Of a stretch of 22,157 nt of DNA, positions 7,674 through 14,031 are shown in pieces. Position 1 is the stretch's first letter. Every line of letters begins with the position of its first letter. A model generated the notes under the pieces. That model saw only the letters and a list, made by a program, of their open reading frames with translations. It was not told the DNA's origin and made no database searches. This DNA is from a virus. The translations under genes were made by a program, and so were the position numbers. The stretch spans positions 1 through 22,157 of IMG/VR virus record IMGVR_UViG_3300046005_000838. One strand, given 5' to 3'.

Positions 7674-8065
7674 TGTCGTTTGATGATTTGTGTAGTGAAA
7701 ATGTAATGCTTTATGCTATAAAAGTTTACGATAAACCTAATTGCATAATGAGTGAATTTAAAGATGATATGAAACGATTTAATTATTTGAAGCGTTTATT
7801 TTATCGTCATCGTAAAACTGGTGAAATTAAAGAAAGATTAATTTTAAACCATATTGTTGTTCTCTATAATGTGTTTGGTCCTGAAGCTGCAACAAGGCTT
7901 TTATTTTACAAAATAGAAAAAGAAGATTATCCAGCATTAAAAACATATTTAATTTTCCTTAGTTGTATGCCAGATGTTGTGAGAGGTATTAAAAGTAAAG
8001 ATATAGTATCATCGGAGATACCAGTTGATACTAGTGTTGCAAATTCACTAAGAGAAATTAAATGA
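7673..8065 (+). CDS. Conserved T4-like phage protein of unknown function (DUF7207-like)
   Basis: The 130-residue protein overlaps its neighbours by one base (TAATG) and four bases (ATGA). It is mostly helical and carries NVMLYAIKVYD, a basic FNYLKRLFYRHRKTGEIKERLILNHIVVLYNVFG stretch (two runs of fewer than 20 residues joined at GEIK), and EAATRLLFYKI. I know this pattern as a conserved small protein found beside structural and lysis genes in T4-like aquatic phages (DUF7207-like). No reaction is assigned to the family that I can name. It is cytoplasmic by appearance, with no signal peptide or membrane segment. The context suggests a late role. Confidence 0.6.
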   Translation: MSFDDLCSENVMLYAIKVYDKPNCIMSEFKDDMKRFNYLKRLFYRHRKTGEIKERLILNHIVVLYNVFGPEAATRLLFYKIEKEDYPALKTYLIFLSCMPDVVRGIKSKDIVSSEIPVDTSVANSLREIK

Positions 8066-8616
8066 TTATTGGTTCAGGCATTACAATTGGTTCTGGTGTC
8101 AGTATCAAACCAGATATTACCTATACTGCGGGTTTATTTAAAACTACATATGCAGGATATTTTAGTAATGTACCCAGTTTCTTTGCAACGGCTACACCGA
8201 CAACATATGGTACTAATCCAGCAACATCGGTTCAGACTACTGCAATTTCTGAAGCGGCTAGTAATGATGGGTCGAACTTTAGTTGTGAATGGTTAGGTTA
8301 TTTTTTACCTTCTACAACAGAAACTTATACGTTTTTTACAGCAAGTGATGATGCTTCTTATGTTTGGGTTGGTTCAAATGCAGTATCAGGTTTTACAACT
8401 GGGAATGCAACAGTAAATAACGGTGGTGAACATGCTGTTCAAGAAAGAAGTGGAACTATTTCTCTTACATCCGGTGTATATTATCCAATAAGAATACAGT
8501 TTGGTGAAGCTGGCGGTGGTGATGCAATGACATTTAATTATTCTACACCAACGATATCTAAAACGACCGATGTTACAGGCAGAGTGTTTTACAATGCAGC
8601 AACCAACGGATTCTAA
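8062..8616 (+). CDS. PA14/GLEYA-like carbohydrate-binding domain protein
   Basis: The 184-residue protein begins with a glycine-rich beta-like repeat, MIIGSGITIGSGVSI, typical of phage fibre/adhesin tips. Most of the rest matches the PA14/GLEYA beta-sandwich pattern. FSCEWLGYFLPSTTETYTF (73-91) corresponds to the strand with the G.l.a...g.YtF signature. ASDDASYVWVG (94-104) is the metal/sugar-binding DD loop, and SGVYYPIRIQFGEAGGG (137-153) is the strand before the C-terminus. PA14 domains in adhesins bind glycans through a calcium-DD site. A role as a tail or capsid decoration that binds host sugars is plausible. It shares a four-base overlap with the gene before it and ends in a double stop (TAATAA). 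Confidence 0.65.
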   Translation: MIIGSGITIGSGVSIKPDITYTAGLFKTTYAGYFSNVPSFFATATPTTYGTNPATSVQTTAISEAASNDGSNFSCEWLGYFLPSTTETYTFFTASDDASYVWVGSNAVSGFTTGNATVNNGGEHAVQERSGTISLTSGVYYPIRIQFGEAGGGDAMTFNYSTPTISKTTDVTGRVFYNAATNGF

Positions 8617-8619
8617 TAA

Positions 8620-9288
8620 ATGAGCGAAAGAATACCAAGGAAACCTGGTCAACCTGCTAAATCGGATAAACATTCTGATTTATATACAGACGAAGATCCA
8701 AAAGGCACAATACATGGCCTTAAATTTGCCACACCTGAAGATGCCAAAGCGAGTGTAAGTAAAATTAAGTCAAGTGGTCGCTCACACGCACATAAAATAC
8801 AAGCAGCAGTTGCAATGGAACAAAGAGCAAAAGAAATGGGTAAAGCAAGTTCTGCAGCTGTGTATCGTAGTTTTATTAATTCAATGAAAGATAAAACAAA
8901 AGAAATGCAAGAAGATTGGTCAAATAAATACAAGAAAAGTATTGATTGTAACAACCCAAAAGGATTTTCACAGAAAGCACATTGTCAGGCTCGTAAATTA
9001 AGGCAGTCTGGCAAAGAAACTAAATCTCAACCTGTAAATGAAACGATGAAAAAAGAAATGCGGTTTTGCCCTAAATGTGAAAAAATGGAAACTAAATCCG
9101 AATGCGTTTATGGGCCAAATTATTGGGAAAAATATGCTACCCCAATGAAACAAGAAGATGTACCAGTTAACAATGTTGGTGGCGGCCAAATTGCAGGTGT
9201 TGGTGTCGGCGCTCAAGGTGAACCTGGAATAACAAAGAAAAAAAGACAAATGTTGTTTGGTGATTTTATTCGTAGGAAAATGAATTAA
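8620..9288 (+). CDS. Basic modular phage protein with cysteine motifs
   Basis: This 222-residue protein starts right after the double stop of the previous gene. Residues about 20-95 form a recurrent phage module: LYTDEDPKGTIHGLKF, then SGRSHAHKIQAAVAMEQRA and an arginine-rich helix. A KKSIDCNNPKGFSQKAHCQAR block at 105-125 follows, which recurs in other basic phage structural proteins. Residues 150-162 hold a C-x2-C-x8-C zinc-ribbon-like motif (FCPKCEKMETKSEC). Glycine-rich sequence (VNNVGGGQIAGVGVGAQGEPG) and a basic tail complete it. It lacks the MKxFxxF leader of related proteins upstream. The function is unknown; its charge and module sharing link it to the structural set rather than to lysis. 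Confidence 0.6.
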   Translation: MSERIPRKPGQPAKSDKHSDLYTDEDPKGTIHGLKFATPEDAKASVSKIKSSGRSHAHKIQAAVAMEQRAKEMGKASSAAVYRSFINSMKDKTKEMQEDWSNKYKKSIDCNNPKGFSQKAHCQARKLRQSGKETKSQPVNETMKKEMRFCPKCEKMETKSECVYGPNYWEKYATPMKQEDVPVNNVGGGQIAGVGVGAQGEPGITKKKRQMLFGDFIRRKMN

Positions 9289-9728
9289 TGTGGTTCCTTT
9301 CTTTTGTTCCAACATCATTTTTAGAATTTTTAGTCCATGCAATACTTTTGATTGGAATAATTGGTTACTTAGCAAACATATTTCTTAAAGCTATACCATT
9401 TGTTAGTCAATATAGTGTACCATTAAAAATAATCTCAAGTGTTTTAATTGTTTTTGGAATTTTCTTTGAAGGCAGTTTAATAACAGAGAAAGTATGGCGA
9501 GCGAAAGTTGAGGATCTTGAGCAAAAAGTTGCTATTGCTGAAGCAAAATCAAATGAAACCAATGTTAAAATAGAAACTGTTTATATTGATAGAGTGAAAA
9601 CAGTTAAAGAAATACAATATGTTACAAGAAAAAATATTAAAGCAAATGCATCAACCATAGATAAGGTTTGTAAAATTGAACCAAATGTTATTGATTTATT
9701 AAACACATCAGCTCGTGGCGTGAAATGA
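9288..9728 (+). CDS. Membrane/coiled-coil protein, inner-membrane spanin candidate
   Basis: The 146-residue product has two hydrophobic segments (about 12-33 and 45-62). A charged coiled-coil-like stretch (about 64-118, rich in K/E heptads) and a C-terminal KVCKIEPNVIDLLNTSA block follow. It overlaps the previous stop by one base and the next start by four. The next gene encodes a lipoprotein, the usual layout of an inner/outer spanin pair, which fuses the two host membranes at lysis. Two membrane segments instead of one is unusual for an i-spanin, so a holin-like role is an alternative. Confidence 0.5.
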   Translation: MWFLSFVPTSFLEFLVHAILLIGIIGYLANIFLKAIPFVSQYSVPLKIISSVLIVFGIFFEGSLITEKVWRAKVEDLEQKVAIAEAKSNETNVKIETVYIDRVKTVKEIQYVTRKNIKANASTIDKVCKIEPNVIDLLNTSARGVK

Positions 9729-9985
9729 AAAAATTATTGATTTTACCTATTGTATTTTTATTTGGATGCACGACTGTACCTGTTGCTCGTAATTTTCCAA
9801 GTATTCCTGATTCTCTACAAAAATCGTGTGTTGAATTGGAAGAAGTAGAAAAAACATCAAAGCTAAGTGATGTATTGGTGGTTGTTACAAATAATTACAC
9901 TTTATATCACGAATGTAAAATAAAAGTTGAAACATGGCAAGAATGGTACAAACAACAGAAAGAAATATTTGAGAGCGTAAAATGA
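9725..9985 (+). CDS. Lipoprotein, outer-membrane spanin (Rz1/LysC-like) candidate
   Basis: The 86-residue product has a classic lipoprotein signal: a KK start, a hydrophobic core and lipobox LFGC with the lipidated Cys at residue 15. The +2 residue is Thr, not Asp, which favours the outer membrane. The mature part begins with a proline-containing segment (TTVPVARNFPSIPDSL). A conserved-looking KSCVELEE...NYTLYHECK...WQEWYKQQK pattern, shared by Rz1/LysC-type phage lysis lipoproteins, follows. It overlaps the upstream and downstream genes by ATGA. The lipoprotein call is firm, the spanin role likely from context. Confidence 0.6.
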   Translation: MKKLLILPIVFLFGCTTVPVARNFPSIPDSLQKSCVELEEVEKTSKLSDVLVVVTNNYTLYHECKIKVETWQEWYKQQKEIFESVK

Positions 9986-10338
9986 GAAAACTAGTTATCT
10001 TATCTGTAATGTTATTGTCTGGATGCTCATTGTTCATGGCGAATTATGATACAACGGAATATGCATTAGTAAATAAACTTAGAACACAAGCTATTGTTGG
10101 TGATTGTTCAAAAGAATCTGTAAAAACATTATATACTATATCGTTAGAATTTAAAAATTTTGCTGAGTATATCCCACAGAACAAGGCCACTATTGACCTA
10201 TCAGATAAGTTATATGTCATGGTAGATGAACTTTATAAAAGAGAAAATCCTAGTCCAGTATATTGTAAAGCTAAATTAAATACTATTGCCAAATCGGCAG
10301 AAGAAATACAACGAGTTGTCGGGAGTAAACCAAGATGA
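9982..10338 (+). CDS. Second lipoprotein of the lysis cassette
   Basis: This 118-residue protein has its own lipoprotein signal with lipobox LSGC (Cys15), followed by Ser at +2, consistent with outer-membrane sorting. The mature part is mainly helical, with two cysteines (in GDCSKE and VYCKAK) that could form a disulfide in the periplasm. I do not recognise a named family. ATGA overlaps on both sides tie it to the spanin candidate upstream and the small protein downstream. It might be an extra spanin component or an outer-membrane protein acting in superinfection exclusion; the sequence does not decide. Confidence 0.6.
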   Translation: MRKLVILSVMLLSGCSLFMANYDTTEYALVNKLRTQAIVGDCSKESVKTLYTISLEFKNFAEYIPQNKATIDLSDKLYVMVDELYKRENPSPVYCKAKLNTIAKSAEEIQRVVGSKPR

Positions 10339-10550
10339 AAGCATTAGAGCAATTAGCCGCACAGGCACAAGACTATCAACATCTTTACGCAACAGGTCAA
10401 ATAACGGCTTCAGAATTCAAAGAACTTTCTAACAATTTAAAAGTTGTTGAGCAAATTCAAAATGACGCAAATGATTTTGAAAGAGATCAACAACTTCGTG
10501 AAGTTATTGTTGCAATTCTTACCGTAGCTAGTGCTGTTGTTCCAGTTTAG
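10335..10550 (+). CDS. Small lysis-cassette protein with hydrophobic C-terminus
   Basis: The 71-residue protein is an amphipathic helical domain (about 1-55, with alternating charged and hydrophobic residues) ending in a hydrophobic tail (EVIVAILTVASAVVPV) that could insert into the membrane. It overlaps the preceding lipoprotein gene by four bases and is followed after ten bases by the endolysin gene, which has its own GGAG site. No family is recognised. Position and tail suggest a lysis accessory or a small antiholin-like protein, but this is only context. Confidence 0.5.
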   Translation: MKALEQLAAQAQDYQHLYATGQITASEFKELSNNLKVVEQIQNDANDFERDQQLREVIVAILTVASAVVPV

Positions 10551-10559
10551 GAGATTAAA

Positions 10560-11171
10560 ATGCAATTAACATTAGAACAATTAAAACAATTATTACCAAC
10601 TAATCCTTATGTCGAGCAATGGCATGGGGCTCTCTCTAAGTTATTTCCAGACTACGAGATCAATACACCTCAACGCATGGCTGCATTTATCGCTCAGTGT
10701 GCTCATGAATCGGCTGGGTTTACTGCTCTAAAAGAAAACTTGAACTACTCGGCTGCATCATTATCAAGAGTTTGGCCTTCTAGATTTCCACCAGAAATCG
10801 CAGCTCAATATGCTGGTCAACAAGAAAGAATTGCCAATCGTGCATACTGTGATAGAATGGGCAATGGACCAGAATCGTCAGGTGATGGTTGGAAATATGC
10901 AGGTAAAGGTTTAATTCAGTTAACAGGTAAAGATAATTACACTAGGTTTGCTGAAAGTGTTGAAATGAATGTTGAAGATGTTCCTGAATACCTTGCTACA
11001 TTTGAAGGTGCTGCACAATCGGCTTGTTGGTTCTGGGAATCTAATAACCTAAACAGATTTGCTGATGTTGGTGATATTAAAGGTCTAACTAAAGCTATTA
11101 ACGGTGGTTACATTGGTCTTGAAGATAGAGTTAAACATTATGAACACGCTCTTCATGTTTTTGGTGCTTAA
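10560..11171 (+). CDS. GH19 chitinase-type endolysin
   Basis: The 203-residue enzyme matches glycoside hydrolase family 19 endolysins, which cut peptidoglycan (or chitin) glycan chains. The first catalytic glutamate lies in AAFIAQCAHESAGF (E50 in QCAHES), with the second acidic cluster in ALKENLNYSA (E59). The typical blocks ANRAYCDRMGNG and SSGDGWKYAGKGLIQLTGKDNY follow. There is no signal peptide, so it depends on the holin encoded next to it to reach the wall. The ribosome site GGAGATTAAA precedes the ATG. Full length for a phage GH19 lysin without a wall-binding domain; a separate PG-binding protein is encoded downstream. Confidence 0.88.
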   Translation: MQLTLEQLKQLLPTNPYVEQWHGALSKLFPDYEINTPQRMAAFIAQCAHESAGFTALKENLNYSAASLSRVWPSRFPPEIAAQYAGQQERIANRAYCDRMGNGPESSGDGWKYAGKGLIQLTGKDNYTRFAESVEMNVEDVPEYLATFEGAAQSACWFWESNNLNRFADVGDIKGLTKAINGGYIGLEDRVKHYEHALHVFGA

Positions 11172-11186
11172 CATAGGAATATATAA

Positions 11187-11591
11187 ATGTCTGACATAGA
11201 ACAAAAAGAAATGAGTGCCAGCGAGAAAAAGAAAGAAGATTGGATGAATTCAAAATGGCGTCCAATGATGGGTTGGATGTACATGATTGTGTGTATTACC
11301 GATTTTGTTTTATTTCCTGTTCTATGGAGTATGGTACAGGCCATCCACGGCGGTAATGTCACAAGTCAATGGAATCCGATCACACTAGCCGGTGCTGGCT
11401 TGTTCCATTTGGCCATGGGTGCTGTGTTGGGTATTGCTGCATTTGGCCGGACACAAGAAAAAATGGCTGGTGCAAACAATGGTGGACTAACTTCATCTAT
11501 GCCAATGCCAATAACGCCATCCTCTGTGATGCCGACTCCAACACCTTTTTCAGCTAAAGCACCTCCGCCTGCTCCAACTCCACAACTATAG
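11187..11591 (+). CDS. Holin of the 3TM superfamily type
   Basis: The 134-residue protein has a charged cytoplasmic N-terminus, then KWRPMMGWMYMIVCITDFV. That run of a basic WRP motif into the first membrane helix is characteristic of the 3TM holin family (GTA_holin_3TM-like). A second membrane segment (about 66-86, ITLAGAGLFHLAMGAVLGIAAF) ends in GRTQEK, also typical. A proline-rich tail (MPMPITPSSVMPTPTPF and on) completes it. Holins form membrane pores that release or trigger the endolysin. It sits directly after the GH19 gene, with AGGA 8-10 bases before the ATG. TATAAATG just upstream is one base off the late motif and overlaps the start codon, so I do not call it a promoter. Confidence 0.75.
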   Translation: MSDIEQKEMSASEKKKEDWMNSKWRPMMGWMYMIVCITDFVLFPVLWSMVQAIHGGNVTSQWNPITLAGAGLFHLAMGAVLGIAAFGRTQEKMAGANNGGLTSSMPMPITPSSVMPTPTPFSAKAPPPAPTPQL

Positions 11592-11599
11592 GACAAAAA

Positions 11600-11959
11600 A
11601 TGAAAAAATATATATTTGCCACTATTACATCGTTTTTCATGTTATCATATGCATATGCTGCAGCTGAAACTAAAACGATATGTAAAGATGTTGTTGGAAA
11701 AGATGGTAAAGTTGTTTTATCGCAAGATGGTAAACCAAAACAAACTTGCAGAACAATCAAAGTACATAAGAAACTTGAGGGCACACCTGTTCCAACAAAA
11801 GTACCAGCAACGGCTTCTAAACCAGCTGGATTTGATGCTACTGTGCAAAAAAGACAACAACAACTAATATCAGTTGGAGCTAAAATAAAGGCTGACGGCA
11901 TTACTGGTCCAGGCACACGCAAGGCTGAAGCTGAATTTGGTCACCTAATACCAAAATAG
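11600..11959 (+). CDS. Exported peptidoglycan-binding-like protein
   Basis: The 119-residue product has a Sec signal peptide (MKKYIFATITSFFMLSYAYA, cleavage expected after AYA at residue 20). A small region with two cysteines (28 and 50) follows, then a Pro/Lys linker. Residues about 80-114 resemble a PG_binding_1 repeat: V-Q..QQQLISVGAKIKADGITGPGTRKAEAEF, given here in shortened form, has the DGIxGPxTRxAxxxF signature. The domain is usually fused to wall hydrolases. Here it is separate and follows a lysin without such a domain, so it may help lysis or bind the wall during exit. No catalytic domain is visible. Confidence 0.6.
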   Translation: MKKYIFATITSFFMLSYAYAAAETKTICKDVVGKDGKVVLSQDGKPKQTCRTIKVHKKLEGTPVPTKVPATASKPAGFDATVQKRQQQLISVGAKIKADGITGPGTRKAEAEFGHLIPK

Positions 11960-11965
11960 AAGAAC

Positions 11966-12277
11966 ATGAAAATGCCAACACAAACAGAAAGAATAGGTAT
12001 TGTTGAAACACGAATTGAGAATCTGACTGAAAAAATTGACGATTTGAAAGTAGATGTTAAGGATGTACATGATTGCCTTGATAAAACAAGAGATGACTTG
12101 ACTTCTCAGCTAGAAAAGATGTATAATACATCATGTTCACAACATGCAGAAATGGCAAATAAAATAACATCTTTAGAAAAATCTAGAGATAAATGGATTT
12201 GGACTATTGCTGGTGCAATTGCTGTTATTGGTTGGGTTTCAGGGCATACCGAAATAATATTTAAAATATTTGGGTAA
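11966..12277 (+). CDS. XhlA-like coiled-coil protein with C-terminal membrane anchor
   Basis: The 103-residue protein is coiled-coil through most of its length (heptads in RIENLTEKIDDLKVDVKDV). It ends with a single membrane segment (KWIWTIAGAIAVIGWVSG, about 76-93) preceded by the basic/aromatic SLEKSRDKW motif. This resembles haemolysin XhlA and related holin partners, which are membrane-bound and act with a holin in lysis. ATG codons at 11966 and 11972 are both possible starts; neither has a strong ribosome site. It closes the lysis cassette, followed by 27 mostly T-rich bases before the primase gene. Confidence 0.55.
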   Translation: MKMPTQTERIGIVETRIENLTEKIDDLKVDVKDVHDCLDKTRDDLTSQLEKMYNTSCSQHAEMANKITSLEKSRDKWIWTIAGAIAVIGWVSGHTEIIFKIFG

Positions 12278-12304
12278 TTTTATTTTTTAGTTTTTTTTTA
12301 TATT

Positions 12305-13336
12305 ATGACACTATCAGTTGAAATCAAGTATATTGGTTTAATATCTCATCGTCTCCGTAATTTCAAGCGTAAGAATGACTATGTTTGGAATTTTAGTTGT
12401 CCTTTATGTGGAGACTCAAAGAAAAATCCCCTGAAGGCTCGTGGTTATGTGTATAAGAAAGGCAACAACCTTTTTTATTCATGTAAAAACTGCGGAGCCG
12501 GCACAAGCATTGGTAAATTAATTGAGAGTATGGATGGTTCTCTATATAAAGAATATATTCTTGAGAGATATAAAAATGGTGAATCAGGACACACCAATAT
12601 TGCAAAACCAACATTTATTATACCATCACCTAGGTTTGACAAGTTAGATAAAGAAAAGGTATTTGAGCATGCCGAGTGGTGTGATAAGTTGCCTGATGAA
12701 CATTTTTGTAAAGTATATTTGACAAAAAGGCAAATACCAAATAACATCTACGACAAACTCCTTTTCACACAGCACTATAAGAAATTTATTGATGCACTGG
12801 TACCAAATCACGGTAAGAAATTAGTTGATGATGCTCGCCTAATCATACCATTTTATGATGAGTACAACAATCTGATTGCTGTGTCTGGCCGTGCATTGGA
12901 GACTTCAGACAAGACTTTACGATACATTACTATACGAACTAACGATAGTGAAGAAAAGTTGGTCTACGGTATGGATAGATTGAATATACATGATACGGTA
13001 AAGATTGTGGAGGGACCGATAGATAGTTTATTCCTAAAGAATTGTGTTGCAGCTGCCGATGCAAACCTAATACAAGTAGCAGATAAAATTTCTGCTGTAA
13101 ATAAAGTTTTGATATATGACAATGAAAGTCGCAATAAGGATATCGTGAAGATGATGCAAGATGCAATCAAATCAGAACATAACATAGTAATTTGGCCTGA
13201 TACGATGCAAGGAAAAGATATTAATGAAATGGTCATGTCTGGAATTTCACCGGATGAAATAGAAAGTATTATAAGTAGTAACACCTTCAAAGGGTTGCAG
13301 GCTCAAGTAAAATTCAATATGTGGAAAAGATTATGA
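12305..13336 (+). CDS. DNA primase, T4 gp61-like (zinc finger plus TOPRIM)
   Basis: The 343-residue protein has an N-terminal zinc ribbon with cysteine pairs CPLCGDSKKNPLKARGY (C32, C35) and YSCKNCGAG (C60, C63). This is the T4 gp61 pattern for recognising priming sites. A catalytic core follows, with the TOPRIM glutamate in KIVEGPIDS (236-240), the acidic IYDNES (271-275) and GKDINEM (303-309). The enzyme makes RNA primers for lagging-strand replication and works with the phage helicase (not in the window). Length agrees with gp61 (342 in T4). No clear Shine-Dalgarno site is seen before the ATG; the upstream bases are T-rich. The stop overlaps the thyX start by four bases. Confidence 0.85.
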   Translation: MTLSVEIKYIGLISHRLRNFKRKNDYVWNFSCPLCGDSKKNPLKARGYVYKKGNNLFYSCKNCGAGTSIGKLIESMDGSLYKEYILERYKNGESGHTNIAKPTFIIPSPRFDKLDKEKVFEHAEWCDKLPDEHFCKVYLTKRQIPNNIYDKLLFTQHYKKFIDALVPNHGKKLVDDARLIIPFYDEYNNLIAVSGRALETSDKTLRYITIRTNDSEEKLVYGMDRLNIHDTVKIVEGPIDSLFLKNCVAAADANLIQVADKISAVNKVLIYDNESRNKDIVKMMQDAIKSEHNIVIWPDTMQGKDINEMVMSGISPDEIESIISSNTFKGLQAQVKFNMWKRL

Positions 13337-14013
13337 AAGTAAAATTAATTAGCTATAGTAAACCGTCCGACGAAATGTTGGATTCTAATCTAGAAGATTT
13401 ACAAGACCTGATTGCCTTTTGTGCTCGTGTATCAAATCCTAGTAACCAACTCAATACACAAACTTCAGAAAAACTTATCAAATATTTGGTAAAAAATGCC
13501 CATTGGTCGCCACTTGAAATGGTTAGTGTGTGTCTGGAGATTGAAACGACAAGAGATATTGCAAGGCAGATGTTACGTCATCGTTCGTTTTCATTTCAGG
13601 AGTTTAGTCAACGATATGCTGACCCAACCAAAGATTTGGATTTTGTATTAAGAGAAGCAAGGTTGCAAGATACTAAGAATCGTCAGAATAGTGTTGAACT
13701 TGAGGATAACTTGTTTGCAGAGAATCTTAGAGAGCAATGGAAATGGATGCAACAAGATGTTATTCTAGCATCAACTAAAGCTTATGAATGGGCAGTAAAA
13801 AACGGTATCGCAAAAGAACAGGCTCGTGCTGTATTACCAGAAGGTTTAACAGTATCACGCCTATACATGAATGGAACATTACGCAGTTGGATTCATTTCA
13901 TTCAAGTGCGTTCAGGTAACGGTACACAAAAAGAACATATGCAGGTCGCATTGGCCTGTGCTGAAGTAATCGCCAAAGTATTCCCGATGGCATCAGAATT
14001 TATAACAGAATAA
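13333..14013 (+). CDS. thyX: Flavin-dependent thymidylate synthase ThyX
   Basis: The 226-residue enzyme makes dTMP from dUMP using methylene-tetrahydrofolate, with FAD and NADPH. The ThyX signature RHR-x7-S is exact: RHRSFSFQEFSQRY, with RHR at 82-84 and Ser92. The block ARAVLPEGLTVSRLYMNGTLRSWIHFI is also conserved in the family and holds the dUMP-binding arginine region. I take the ATG at 13333, which overlaps the primase stop (ATGA), rather than the GTG at 13321. ThyX followed by nrdA and nrdB forms a dNTP-supply operon typical of T4-like aquatic phages. No substitution of a key residue is visible. Confidence 0.95.
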   Translation: MKVKLISYSKPSDEMLDSNLEDLQDLIAFCARVSNPSNQLNTQTSEKLIKYLVKNAHWSPLEMVSVCLEIETTRDIARQMLRHRSFSFQEFSQRYADPTKDLDFVLREARLQDTKNRQNSVELEDNLFAENLREQWKWMQQDVILASTKAYEWAVKNGIAKEQARAVLPEGLTVSRLYMNGTLRSWIHFIQVRSGNGTQKEHMQVALACAEVIAKVFPMASEFITE

Positions 14014-14031
14014 TAATAATTGGAGTTTTTA

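Noticed and set aside
8923-8930. AATAAATA as a late promoter
   Set aside because: It is inside the coding frame of the basic modular protein with no gene start nearby; chance is likely in AT-rich DNA.
12278-12304. T-rich gap after the lysis genes as an intrinsic terminator
   Set aside because: No GC-containing stem precedes the T runs.
13321-13332. GTG start for thyX
   Set aside because: ATG 13333 overlaps the primase stop as ATGA, the usual junction here, and gives the normal ThyX N-terminus.
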